A DNA stretch of 64,000 bases from Tricholoma matsutake (Eukaryota > Basidiomycota > Agaricomycetes > Agaricales > Tricholomataceae). Below the pieces are notes generated by a model that had not been told where the DNA came from, did no database searches, and worked only from the letters and a program-made list of their open reading frames with translations. Made by a program: the position numbers and the translations under genes. Location: assembly GCA_026075535.2 (NCBI GenBank), contig AP026538.1:17864337-17928336 (forward strand), written 5' to 3'. The stretch's first letter is position 1. Every line of letters starts with the position of its first letter. Positions 1 through 10,888 of this stretch are shown here, in pieces.

Positions 1-1018
1 CTGCTAAAGCCCTTGCCCTTGCAATAGGATGCTCTGTCCGATTTCCCCCTGAAAGTGGTCGAGGCTTAGGGCATTGTGAGCTCTCTTGAGGTATATCCAA
101 CAGAAATGGATCAATTGGGCATGGGGGATCATTTACAATGGCATTTCCAGCTGATCCAGGCATGATGTATCTCATGTAAATGTGTTGAGGAACAAGATAT
201 TCTGGTTCACTGTCACTAGGACCATTAATTGGCTGTGGTTGAGTGACACCAGCCATGCAGAGGCTGTCCATTGTCATTTGATCCACTTGGACATATTGTG
301 ATTCAGTTGCATCAGAATTTGGGGCCTGTCCTGCAGTTGATATCTGGTGAGCTTCCTTGCGCTTGGGTTTGCCTTTGACAACTTTTCTGCCTCTTGATGC
401 AGCAGGCAGTTTGGCAGCGGCAACGGCCTCCAGTTCGGTGCTGGGTTGAGGATCGGCATCAGCATCATCATTGCTTTGGCCCCTGTGGTTTGCAGACAGT
501 GGTTTGGCATTGGCATTGGCAATGGCAATGGCCCGAGCTTGGTGCTGCTCTGAGGATCAGGATCATCATTTCTACAGCCCCTGCATTTGTAAGGGTGAAG
601 GGTTATTCAAATCACTTGGATCGTGTGCAGGAGCCACACTCCCGTCCATGGCTTTGATCCCTTTGAACTGGAACGCTCTTTCAGGGCCCTGCACTATTTG
701 TCGCTGCAGAACATGGTCAAAGAAGTCTTCTATGATACTCTTGTGCATGTTCCATGGGTCTCTGATTTTGAACCTAGCTGGGAGATATTCCAGACTGACA
801 AATGATGATGTCCGATCTGCAATTGCTTTGAATGGGATATGGCGACTACGACCATTGTTTGCTGGTTCTGCAGGAGATGAGTAATGGTTTGTGGAATAGG
901 AAGTCAACATACTGTAATGCTGGCCAACATACAACATAAACCATTCTTCCAGCTCTTTTTTCTTGAATTGTGATCCTTTCCATGATGTGGGAAGGATCGG
1001 GAAGCCATCATTAGTCAT
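1..1018 (-). CDS. uncharacterised two-exon gene, 3' part beyond the left edge
   Basis: Function not recognised. The reading frame starts at an ATG (1018, MTNDGFPILP...) and runs to 616. A 66-nt GT-AG intron fits at 550-615 (phase 1). Removing it takes out the only in-frame stops and rejoins the same frame, which stays open to base 1 with no stop, so the gene leaves the window. The N-terminal part is soluble-looking, with a KKKELEEWF segment and aromatic residues. After the intron come Ala/Asn/Pro-rich low-complexity residues encoded by GGCATT/GGCATC-like hexamers (490-535), then a Lys/Arg patch and a polar tail. The N-terminal style resembles lineage-specific proteins that are common near DNA transposons in Agaricomycetes (my recollection, not checked). 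No signal peptide or membrane segment is visible. The splice call is an inference from frame and consensus. Confidence 0.6.
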
Positions 1019-1430
1019 TGTTAATCAGGTTAGTGTTGTGTTATGTTGCATTGCTGACCTTGAAGCAAGGTGTGATGGGCATAAAAACTTGATATAACTC
1101 ATAAAGTTTCGCTTCAGTTCAGTTACTTGATCATGATACATGTCCAGAAACGATTGTGCAGGGGTGGCTATCAGAGAGGCAACATTTTTGTGACTGGAGT
1201 CGGCATCGGCATCGGCATCGCATTGGCAGTAAATGATTCAGGGACTCACATGTCAACAACCATCAAACCATTAGGTGCAGTATAGGCTGTAAATGTCACA
1301 GACAACACCCCCATTTCCAGCCACTGTTGTCATGCATTCTCCACCACATGTTTAAGGAGGTATTTGTCTGCTAGACTGTGAAATGTTCATTATGTCTGGC
1401 AATGGCAACAGCATCAGCATTGGCTTCAAC
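1019..1430. other. intergenic or degenerate stretch
   Basis: No supportable gene. It contains a short GGCATC hexamer run (1199-1222), one of many in this window. On the minus strand it lies between two fragments that could once have belonged to one gene. Confidence 0.4.
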
Positions 1431-1766
1431 TTACACTCGCTTCTTCTGCTCAGGATACCCTTCCCGCATCATTTTCTCCTGTTTGACTTCAAGGATGGCT
1501 TTCTCCTCTGCATTCATGGTGTCGAAAACATGCTTGATAGCTGGCAGTCGCGCTTGGAACCATCCTGGTGTACTTGTGGTGGCGTCCTCAACACCTAACA
1601 GGTTTGTGATCTGTTGGAAAACTCGGTCCCAGTACAAGCTCCAAATGACTTCTGACCGCTTTCTTTGAAGTGGTTCGATTTCCGTGAGAGGCCTTTGGTC
1701 ATTCACCAGTTGTTGGAAAGCCAGGTTGTTAGTTCCTGGCGATGTGATCAATAATACAACCTTCAC
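1431..1766 (-). pseudogene. uncharacterised gene fragment (about 110 codons)
   Basis: An open minus-strand stretch with gene-like composition: Trp-rich (IWSLYWDRVFQQ, TPGWFQARLP) and ending in a Lys/Arg-rich tail. It has no ATG of its own; an in-frame stop lies five codons before its first codon, with no convincing acceptor site nearby. It has the same orientation as the gene at 1-1018 and the fragment at 2525-2749. The three may be pieces of one older gene interrupted by the LTR-like sequence between them, but no overlap or splice proves that. No known domain recognised. Confidence 0.4.
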
Positions 1767-1899
1767 ATGCTTGTGAGTTTACCTTGGCATGAATGTGACT
1801 GTTATGATTTGTTATCTGGACCCGCAAGACCGGGCACTTCATTTTTCCCCTTTCTGACACAACACAACTCACTTCTGATGGAGACACCCCCTGACCTGA

Positions 1900-2520
1900 C
1901 TCCTGTCAATCGACATGCTGCACCGCAGTATTCCATGATGTCAGACTCCGTGATGTCGGACTCCATGATGTCAGACTCCTTGACATCAGACCCTTGATAT
2001 TGGATCCGTGACATCGGATGCCTCATGCTTGGCATGAGGGTTATTTGCTATTGTTCTTCGACATGCTGCGCTGCAGCACTCCATGACATCGGACACCTCA
2101 TGCTAGGCATGAGGCTTACTGTTCTATTGTTCCTTCTATATTTACTTGACAAGGATCTCATATTCCGATTGGATGATAGACATTCTCTGAACCATATATA
2201 AGCTACAGTAATACTGCTTGTATTCCTTAGCTTGACCTAATTCAATCAACGGTCTTAGACTCAACCAGAACACTCGACAGCTTAGGAAGCCCCTAGCTGT
2301 GATAACTCGAACTCGACAGTTGGAAAGCCTCCAACTGTGATATACGAACCGATGGTCTACTCAGAAAGCCTCTGAGTATGGATAGCCATAACAACTTGAG
2401 GAAGTACCCAAGTGAAGGCCAGAAGCCCGATACACTAGGAAAGCCTCCTAGTGTGACACTGATATAGTTGGAAAGCCTCCAACTGTGACATATGAAGCCA
2501 AGGCTGAGTTAGAGACCTAT
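1900..2520 (+). mobile_element. LTR-like relic (probable solo LTR), boundaries unresolved
   Basis: This non-coding block has LTR-like architecture. An imperfect direct repeat (about 1910-1945 and 2060-2095) and several GACATCGGA-type motifs come first. Two perfect palindromes CCTCATGC-nnn-GCATGAGG follow (about 2021-2039 and 2097-2115). Then a TATA box (TATATAAG, 2195-2202) is followed by the hairpin array at 2277-2484. It separates two minus-strand gene fragments. I could not define TG...CA ends or a target-site duplication, and no internal retroelement sequence adjoins it, so solo LTR is an inference from layout only. Confidence 0.45.
2277..2484 (+). repeat. array of six short hairpins sharing an AAGCC-type loop
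   Basis: Six hairpins occur at 2277-2300, 2316-2338, 2359-2377, 2394-2413, 2432-2454 and 2466-2484. The cleanest have 7-9 bp perfect stems closing the loop AAGCC: ACAGTTGGA/TCCAACTGT, ACTCAGA/TCTGAGT, ACACTAGGA/TCCTAGTGT and AGTTGGA/TCCAACT. The first has one bulged base. The fourth has a weaker stem and loop AAGTA. Stem sequences differ but stay paired, while the loop is kept. The array lies 75 nt downstream of a TATA box, so it would be in the 5' leader of a transcript. Confidence 0.75.
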
Positions 2521-2524
2521 AGTC

Positions 2525-2749
2525 TTAACAGCGACTCTCCTCATCCACAGGGGCCCTGTCAATTGACGCCCAGTAGTTGAATATTGCTGGGAGGATGTCG
2601 CACTTGAGTATTTGCAATTGGCCAGCTTTCGATTCCTGCGATCGGAATGCAACTTTATAAGGCTCAATGATCTTCTGCTCTTCAACCATATATCTACTTC
2701 CCTTCTGGTACTGTCTCAACCACGGGGTCTCTGATGGCTCAGGCAGCAT
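2525..2749 (-). pseudogene. uncharacterised gene fragment (about 74 codons)
   Basis: A short minus-strand open stretch with a plausible protein composition (VEEQKIIEPYKVAFRSQES, then LQILKCDILPAIFNYW). No domain recognised. It lies directly beside the LTR-like relic and has the same strand as the fragments further left, so it may be the upstream exon of a gene that the relic broke. Start and splice sites cannot be set. Confidence 0.35.
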
Positions 2750-2810
2750 TGGGGGGGACTGATGTGAAGGAAAGAATCATTCTTGTCATTGACATAAAAC
2801 ATATCATCGA

Positions 2811-2850
2811 CACAAGGATCACACAAGGATCACACAAGGATCACACAAGG
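2811..2850. repeat. 11-bp tandem repeat, about 3.6 copies
   Basis: The unit CACAAGGATCA is repeated head to tail just upstream of the KDZ1 reading frame. It could be part of that element's 5' end; no function is visible. Confidence 0.85.
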
Positions 2851-2909
2851 TCGATAGTACAATACCCCCATCAATAATTGGGTGTCATTGTGACTCACCC
2901 AAAATCATC

Positions 2910-5900
2910 ATGAGCCTAACAAGAGTTCCTTACAAGTGAAAGAGAAGATCAAAGAAGAATGCCCCCCTGCATGAGGACAATGACGATGCAGTCGATACTG
3001 TTACACATGTAGAAGTTGAGGTCAACACAAAACATGGACCAAAAACAAAGCGCATCAAGGTCCCCCTGACTGCAGTGGCAAAACCGGGTCAATTGAATTC
3101 TGTTATACACGATAATCCCAATGTTGCTCCAGAATGGGACATGCAAGAACCTCAGGTGACTGCCGAGCCGACTCGGCCACACATCAGCATGGTTAGTTTC
3201 TGACACTGATTGCTTATTGAGCGAGGCTCATATACAAATAATAGAGACAGCGAGACTATGTACTGGAGTTTGTGGGATGAGTAGATGAATTGCTGCAAGC
3301 ATCCCTTGCTCGGCAGGCATGGTCAGTTGACAAACAAGTTTGCAACCATTGTCCATTCAATAAACAGGCAATTTGGCGATGTGTTGATTGTTCACTGGGA
3401 AGCACACTTTGCCACACATGCATGCATGTAACCCACAGGCAAAATCCCTTCCATCGCATTGAATGCTGGATCGGCACGCACTTCCACTGGGCTGAGCTAT
3501 GGGAGGTCAGCACATACATTTTAGTCCAGCACCAGATGGATCAGCCGATTTGCAATGCTCTGAACTTCCAATTGAAATATCTGGAGACATTTGAAGACAT
3601 GAAGGATAAAGCAGAGCAAGAGTCAGCCAATTGGCAGGCAAACGATCAGCAATGGCACTGGCACCAGCACCAGCCCTCTTCACCTGACTCAACCTCGAAC
3701 ACCTATAATAAGTCTCAGGCCGACAACTGGGCCAAAGATGAAACTGGGGCTGACTCAGCATTATTTTTTCACCTTGATGCCCTTTGGCATCAAGGGAAGG
3801 GGAATATTGATGTTGAGAATGGTTTCCAAGACTTCTTTGATGGCAATGACGAATCTGAAGTTGAGCATGCCAATGATGACCTCCATGGGTTTCAACCATA
3901 TTTGCCTAATCCTAATCAAACTGCCAATGCCATACCTCCTGCCAATGCCATACCTCCTGCCAATGCTGTACCTTCTGCCAATGCCGTACCTCCTGCCAAT
4001 GCCGTCCCAACTGCTGATGCCCTGAACAACAGTTATATTCGTGTGGTCCATACAAATGGAATACATCACTTAGCAATGGTTACCTGCCAGTGTCAGGGGG
4101 AACACCGAATTCCCTTGGACCTGGTAACCAGTAACTTACTACCCACAAGCTTCACCAACATACGGACTCTGTTCACTGTGCAGGTCCTAGACCATTTTCA
4201 GCTCTGTAATCTGGAATTAAAGGCATCAGCCTATCAGTTTTACCAGCTGATTCGGCATGTAACATTGCTGATGAGGCCTGCCAAAGTGGTCAATCTCTAC
4301 CATGAGCTTCGGCGCATGTCCCGCTTATGGCATTGGATGAAAAGATTGAAGTGGGCAGGGTATGGACACAATCAAAGAGATCCTTTGAATCCTGAACCAG
4401 GATCACTTGCCAATTTCTGTCCAGCCTGTCCTCAAGTAGGCATTAATATACCGGAAAATTGGAAGGACAATGCAAACCAGTGGGTGTCAAAATACCTTGA
4501 TGCAGTGGCATCTAAAATGATACTATGGATTTCAGATTTGTTTTTAAATGCATATTCGTGGCCAATGGGAATTTCAAAGCTGATCATGTTTGGCAGAAAA
4601 ACTCCGATACTGATATATGGCTATGGGATGGAGGTGGGATGGCCCCAAATCGGGCTGAATATGAGCTGTTTCTCCAAGCTGCCATAGAATGATTAACGGT
4701 AGGTACCTTCCCTTGGTGGTGGCCAATGCCGTTCCCGATGCTGCCCCCAAAGCCGGTCTGATTGTATTTGGGTTTCCAGAAGGCTCCTTGTGAAAATAAA
4801 TTCCTAGCTGTTGTGAATGCTTTTCTGGTGTCGAAGGCATGTGACAGGACTGGAGTAGCAGCCATTGCGTGTGCATGGCATGGATGTTATGTGCCCAATG
4901 CATTGGTAGACCTGTTTCATGGAGAACAGCAAAAGAATGTCGACTTTGCTTTCCTTCAAGTGCTGAAGACCACCAGAGTTGACCCTCAACAGGGAGTCAT
5001 GCTCATTTACGACATTGTCTGCCAGTACATTATCCACCTTCAGGAACGTATTGGTGCCCATCTTCCAGCCAGCTTGACCATTGACCAGGCCATTGGGCTT
5101 TTGCATGTTCATGGCCACAAGGATGAATGCTTTTTTCACTATGCTCCATCTTTCATTCCAGGGTCTGGCATTGTAGCAGGAGAAATACTTGAGTCTCTGT
5201 GGGCATCACTGAATTCCATTTCTCCAATGGTCAGAACAGTGACCTTGCCACATTGGGCAGAAATGCTTGATGATCATGCTACAGATTCAAATCACAAGAA
5301 GATGCTTGGCATGACAGTCACACTCTGCTCAAAATCTTGGGAAGCCCTTGAGAACTCTACACAACTTGGCCAATACCATGGTGAACTAATGGCAGCATTT
5401 GGCCAACTGGCAATCGAATGATGGGAGGATGAAGTGAGGGCAGCAGAATCCTGGAGGCTCACAGATATTAGGGTAATGGATATGTATGCCACTCACATAT
5501 CAGAAACGGCAGAGGCAGCAGGGACAGGATCAGCAGCAGGAACGGGATCGGCAGCGGGGACGGGATCAGCCTTAACTTTGGCATCAGCACTGGTTCAATC
5601 CACGGTTGAGGAGTGGATTGATTTTGCTATTCTTTTTGAACAAATGCAGTGAGTTGTACTGCCTACCACCAATCACAACCCATCATTGATCATCACCAGG
5701 ATTGAATTATGAGACAAAGTCCGTCGACTTGGTAAATCACCTCACATTTCTGACATGCAAGCTGTTGAACAGGAGAGAGAAGCTCTCACATCTCACATGG
5801 TAATCTTAACACAGTTACAAAATGCTGCCAACATTGCTGATCATGACATTGCTCCCTCATGGATCACCCATGATAATGAAGGGGAATTTGATACCCCCAG

Positions 5901-6761
5901 TGACCTGGATGATGACAGTGCTGTGGCATCAGGCCTGTCAGATCTCCCAGCCCACACACATGCTATTCCAGTTGAGGAGCAACAAGTATACCTCCCCTCT
6001 AATGGCAATCTTGTGGATGTAGAGATTAACCTCTGCAAGATCCAGGCAAACCGACTGCTGCACCAGCTGCGGGAGCTCATTGCTGACAAATCATTTCAAT
6101 ATTCACACATCATTCGAGTGGCACCACAAAAGGGAGTTTGCACCTGGTCACGAGCTGTTGTCCATGAGTTGGTTAACAAAATTAGCTTGCATGCCCGAAT
6201 GTATAACCATTGCCATAGCCGAATGCTGGCACTGGATTGTGATGATGACACATTGAGTATGTTTCAGCAGTTATCCAAGGATGACCTCAATGCCAGCACA
6301 GCTATTTTGAATCCGAATGTACCTGGTTCCACCTCTGTTTGTCTGTCCTGGATTTGGCATAATTCCCACATTCATACTGGTCTCATGGCTGATGCCGATG
6401 CCGTTCCCATTCCCAATGCCATTGCCGATGCCAGCTGATTCTGAGAATGTAAATATATTTTGTAGCCATCCGTATTCATTGTACTAACAATTTTCATAGT
6501 CAGGCGAGTACATTGGCTTCGTTCATGGGCTCAGAGAAATCGATGGAGGGAGGAATTTCTACTGGTCACATATGAAGTGCAGTGGACTGTGCGGTATTTC
6601 ATCTATCACAGCCAACGGTGGCAGTCAGCCTCACAGTCTGAGAATACCCTTCCTGGTCCGCTAGCCTATGCTATCACCAGCACGCTTCATGGTATGAATT
6701 AGCATTGAGGGCTGACAATGCATTTAGATCAACAAAAGCTGATTATATCTCCCCTCTGTGA
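2910..6761 (+). pseudogene. KDZ-family transposase with CxC2-like Cys cluster (KDZ1), inactivated
   Basis: Six exons can be modelled: 2910-3191, 3245-4479, 4536-4698, 4780-5648, 5700-6448 and 6500-6761, joined by 51-81-nt GT-AG introns, giving about 1,190 codons. The N-terminal half has a Cys-rich CxC2-like cluster (CNHC...CVDC...CHTC, about 3340-3425) and an NFCPACPQ-type motif before the first catalytic block. The KDZ core follows: xGNF block (about 4564-4580), HGC (about 4880), IYDIVCQY (about 5010), HVHGH (about 5105) and GEILESLW (about 5180). The C-terminal VHWLR...W and ADYISPL blocks end the protein. In-frame TGA codons lie at 2937, 3278, 4690, 5419, 5710, 6436 and 6442, most where an Arg would fit. 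The first catalytic Asp is Asn (GCC AAT GGG), and there is a frameshift near 6670. KDZ proteins are cut-and-paste type DNA transposases; this copy cannot make one. Confidence 0.85.
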
Positions 6762-7074
6762 CTGAAAAGGGCCACATGTATTATGTAAACATGATGTAAA
6801 CACAATTATCTTGATCACCAACCACGACCATGTCAAACAAAAGTCTCTCAATCTTCAACCCTTTTTCTTTGCGATTGGGCCCAAAAGGGCAACTCCAAAT
6901 GCAGACACAAGAGATCATTTGGTATGCGGAGTCCTGATTCTGTCAAGTTTTGTTGGAGTTAGACCAGGCAAACTTTGTAAAACAATGTTGGATGCAAAAA
7001 ATTCTCTATGCCGAGCTTGTATGTTGAGATCTTTCATAAAGGAAGTAAGTATACATCACTGACAAGTATGATAG
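6762..7074. other. spacer downstream of KDZ1
   Basis: About 310 bp with no supportable gene. It probably holds the 3' end of the KDZ1 element, but I could not identify terminal inverted repeats or a target-site duplication. Confidence 0.35.
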
Positions 7075-8678
7075 ATGTATGTCATGTCTTGGATCGGCAT
7101 CGGCACCTCCATCGGCCTTATGATGATGGATGTGCCAATCCTTCTTCGGTCCTTGGCCGACAGTCTTGCCGATGTGAATTTGGACCACCTACCCCTTGGA
7201 TTCCAATCATCTCTCTTGGCCTTGTTGGATGATGGTGTTGCCAGCGATGGTCCTAGCCATCTGGTGGATTCATATGTATGTGATTGGTGGAGCCACAATA
7301 GTGAACTGGCACCGGGGCAAATTTTTGCCAGTGACACCCTTGATAAGTGCCTCGATAGCTATCGGAAGTATATCCCTGCCCCTGTGATCACCAGCTCACC
7401 GCTCACTGATAGCCAGCCAGCAGACAATGCTGCCGATGGCCGAGCTGACTGCCGATCTTGCATCAACCTGCAGGCTCTCATTGGGGATTTGTTCAATGAA
7501 GCACGCAGAATGTGGGACTTCATAGATGGCTGCGAATCATCAGCAGAGGCTGCGATGAATGCAAATGTCAGGCAATCAGCAGGGTTCCAACAGCTTCATG
7601 AGCTAGCCCTGCTCAAGGAGCTTCAGTCTGAACCACATAAGTTAACAATGGCACCAGCAGCGGCAGCGGCATCAAAAAACAACTGTGGACATGCTGGGAG
7701 ACGGTCAGCCATAAGAAGACAATCAGAACTGGTATCTGCACATGCACAGGCTGAACTGGAGCGCCTGAAGGCCCTTCCCCCAACCTCCTACAAGTGGACC
7801 TGGGGCGTTGATATTGCAGAGAATGAGGTTTTAGCAATCAACCAGGCAACCAAGGGCAAGGGAAAGGCACAGCATTCTGGGTATGCAAGGTCTCTACCTG
7901 ATGGTGCGCAGCAAAAGAAGGAGTGGTCAGATGCACCAAGTCTCCCAACAGTTGTCTCTGCCTACAGTCGACCACCCACGGTTACTGGTCACAATGCTGG
8001 CCTATATTTTTCAGATGCTGAATCTGATGTGTCCAATGCTGGGACTGCTCCTGTTGTTCCTGTCCCCACTCCTGTTGCTTCAGTCCCCATTGCCAATGCC
8101 GATCTCTCCGCTGCCAATCTCTCTGCTCCCAATCTCTCTGCTCCCAATCTCTCTGCTGCCAATCTCTCTGCTGCTGATGCTGATTCCGATGCCGTCCCCA
8201 CTGCTGCTGCCGATGCCGAGGCACTCATGGTTTGGCAAGGTGAAGATGGTGTAGCAAATGATGCTGATCAGCAAACCGCCCTTCAGGCAGCCATGGCATA
8301 TGGTTCTGATTCATCATCTGCCCCTACGGGTTCCCCACCGGCATTGATGCTGCTGACTTCTACCTCGATGATTCTACCTCTTCATCTCCACCCTCAAATC
8401 CCCTATCAGCTTTTGCCACTGCATCTGATGTGGCCAATATTTTTCTCTCATCATCAGAGACAGATTCTACTGGACGTCGGGGTGAATCCAATGCCAATGC
8501 TGATGATGCCGGTGCCAACTCAGACAGTTTTGGTGATGAGTCCCCCAGCACCTCCCAGATAGAGCACTTCACTCCTTCTTGCATCACGCTGCCCATCTAT
8601 ACTCATGCAGACTTTGATTATGTTGATGACACTTGGTTGCATGGCTCTGATGATATGGACACTATGGATGATGGATGA
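7075..8678 (+). pseudogene. uncharacterised Ser/Ala-rich protein gene, frameshifted
   Basis: An ATG at 7075 opens 495 codons. The first 200 residues look globular (a WW pair near residue 80, CRSC near 125, and a helical Glu/Ala-rich region). The rest is low complexity, including five tandem LSAxN units (8100-8180) made by repeating Ala/Asn/Ser/Leu codons. Around 8335-8345 coding character moves to another frame, which continues to a stop at 8678 with an acidic tail (HGSDDMDTMDD). The nominal end of the first frame (Leu/Pro/His-rich) is therefore an artefact of a one-base indel. The gene starts 313 bp after KDZ1 in the same orientation, so it may be a passenger or second gene of that element. 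No domain recognised. Confidence 0.55.
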
Positions 8679-9184
8679 TGCTCATTTATTTCACATATTC
8701 TATACATGAACATGTAGTAATAATTGTTGGAACACCAAACATTTTCTGCCCGATCCCTAATCCCGGTGCCGGTGCCATGCTCAATTCTGATGCCAATCAC
8801 TGATTTCATGAAGGTCTGTATTACGTGTCTGCTGCTGCTGCTGATGTCGGTAAATTTTTACTTTCTGCCAGTGCCAGTGCCAACCCATTTCATAGGTCTG
8901 CATACAACAAATGAATGATTGCTAATTGAGGCATTTATCATACATGTCACTATATAACCTTCGGCATCAGGAAATTTCCTTAGGTGGCATCGGCAGCATT
9001 GACCAACACCACCAGCAGCAACAATCGCCACCAATAATTGCTAGAAAAATATGGTCTACCCTTCACAGGCAATGATTCTCGCCGCCGGTAATTACTGAAA
9101 AGATTGTAACTGCCAAAAAATGGTGCCGGCTAGCACGGTTGACATATACATTAAGCAAAACAAAAGAAGTTGCTAGTGATAATT
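8679..9184. other. intergenic stretch with short hexamer repeats
   Basis: No gene supported. It contains GGTGCC (8762-8780) and GCCAGT runs of the type seen inside neighbouring coding regions. Confidence 0.4.
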
Positions 9185-10779
9185 TTATGATGTCCTTGGT
9201 AAAGAATTCATCATTGTCCTGCACTTCTGCTGCATTAATTGGGCCATCTGGCACATTGCCTCATCAAGGGTGGCAAGCTGCCGGTGAAGGGCATGGTTTA
9301 CTGCAATGTTGGACTTCACTGTCTTGATGGCCTCGTGGTAGCTGTGTTCAACAGCGTCAGAATAAGTCAAAATCTCCTACAATCATTATTCAGCAGCTCC
9401 CGGCCAAAGTTCAGGACTTACTTGGGGGGCCTGCTGGGATGATGCCGGTGTTGATGGAGTACAACCTGGGAATACTGGATGAATGTGGCTGGGTAATGAA
9501 AGGCAGATGGTGCACTGAGGAACATTTTGGGGAGAGCCAGGGGGGGAATGGACCTCATCTGAATCTCTCTGTGTCAATTTGAACTATGAGAAGATCCAGG
9601 CAAGGACAATGTCAGGGTGACATGATCCAGCACAGGTTCAATATAGGCCATAGAGACATCGAGCTCCATGTCACTACCTTCAGTCACCTCAGTAAACCAG
9701 AAGTGTGCACTGTCTGCATCTGGCATGTCAACACTGGCAGGGATCTCAAGAGTGTCCACCATTTGTAATTGTGATGGCGGTGTTGCCAAATGATTAGGAC
9801 TGCCAGGAATATAAAAAGTGTCTGGGTCAATGGTATGGGTATGTAGCACCATTGGGGCTCCAAAATCAACTCCAGAACAATCTGTGCCTGGCGAGTCAGG
9901 AATATGAAACATGTTCATGTCATTGTGTGCCGGGGATGATGTCAAATGAGCAGTGGTGCTTGCCACCGGCGACTCAGGACTACCAGTAATATAAAACACA
10001 TCGGCAGCCGGCGAGTCATGAATATGCATGTCTAGGTCATGGTGTGCTGGTGATAGTGTCAAATGAATGGTGGTGCTTGCCACCGGCTCAGGACTACCAG
10101 GAATATAAAATGCATCGGCAGCTGGCAAGTCAGGAATATGAAACATGTCTAGGTCATGGTGTGCCAGCAATAATGTCAAATGAGCAGTGGTGCTCACCAC
10201 CGGCTCAGGACTACCAGGAATATAAAATGCATCGGCGGCCAGCAAGTCAGGAATATGAAACATGTCTCGGTCATGGTGTGCCAGCGATAATGTCAAATGA
10301 ACAGTGCTGACCGCCACCAGTGAGTCAGGACTACCAGGAATATAAAACGCATTGGCGGCCAGCGAGTCAGGAATATGAAAGAGATCTAGGTCATGGTGTG
10401 GCGGTGATGATGTCAAATGAATGGTGCTCACTGTGGGTGAGTCAGGACTACCAGGAATGTGAAATGCATCCAAGGCAAAAGATTGGGAATTTTCAGCGGG
10501 TGGGGTTGCCAAATGGATAATATCTGCAGCCGCTTCAGAAATATCAAAAGCAAATGAGGAATGTATCGATGAACATGGTATGGAGAAATGAAGAGTACCA
10601 TCCACCGCTGGTGAATCAGGACATTCAGGAATATGAAAAGTGGCCAGGTCCAGATTATCTATATACACCACTGGTGAATCAGGACTACCAGGAATATCCA
10701 AGGCGTCAAGGTCCAGAGTGGGCATACTTGTTGGTGGCAAATTTGGCAAGTTTACTGATGAGCTGCCTGAATATTCCAT
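9185..10779 (-). CDS. tandem-repeat protein (FxIPGSP/FHIPDSP repeats) with C-terminal coiled-coil-like region
   Basis: The best start is the ATG at 10779 (MEYSGSSS). The frame holds at least five copies of a 39-40-residue unit (117-120 bp, about 9930-10500). Each unit has an FYIPGSPE or FHIPDSPA core alternating with an HLTxSxAHHDLDM segment. The frame ends in TGA at 9574. Coding character resumes at once in another frame (TQRDSDEVHSPPGSP), reaches a good donor (GTAAGT near 9420), and a 45-50-nt intron leads to an exon ending at 9185. That last exon is helical and heptad-like (HRQLATLDEAMCQMAQLMQQ). Either a one-base frameshift or a missed short intron separates the two parts. No signal peptide. 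Function unknown; the regular Pro/Ser/Asp motif suggests a binding scaffold, which is speculation. It is divergent from the gene at 10889, with 109 bp between the starts. Confidence 0.55.
9930..10500. repeat. 117-120-bp coding tandem repeat, about five copies
   Basis: The GGACTACCAG core recurs at about 10091, 10208 and 10328, and again near 10445. Spacing stays a multiple of three, so the repeats keep the minus-strand frame open. They differ by scattered substitutions and encode the FxIPGSP/FHIPDSP units. Confidence 0.85.
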
Positions 10780-10888
10780 AAGATGTGAAAATTGATCAAC
10801 AAACGTGGTCACATGAATTTTGAATACAGAAGTTGAAAATTTATTGACGCTATCAACTGCATCCACCCTAAGTACAAACAGTTTTATC

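Noticed and set aside
1995..2530. Exact TG...CA borders for the LTR-like relic
   Set aside because: TGATATTGG to TCTTAACA is possible but flanks give no duplication, so boundaries are left open.
4480..4687. C-terminal end of the continuous 465-codon frame in KDZ1 as real protein
   Set aside because: It reads through a 56-nt intron; splicing 4480-4535 gives the conserved KDZ block instead.
7982..8274. Several minus-strand frames rich in GIGI, ASAS or QQRDW
   Set aside because: Mirror images of the low-complexity tract in the plus-strand gene at 7075-8678.
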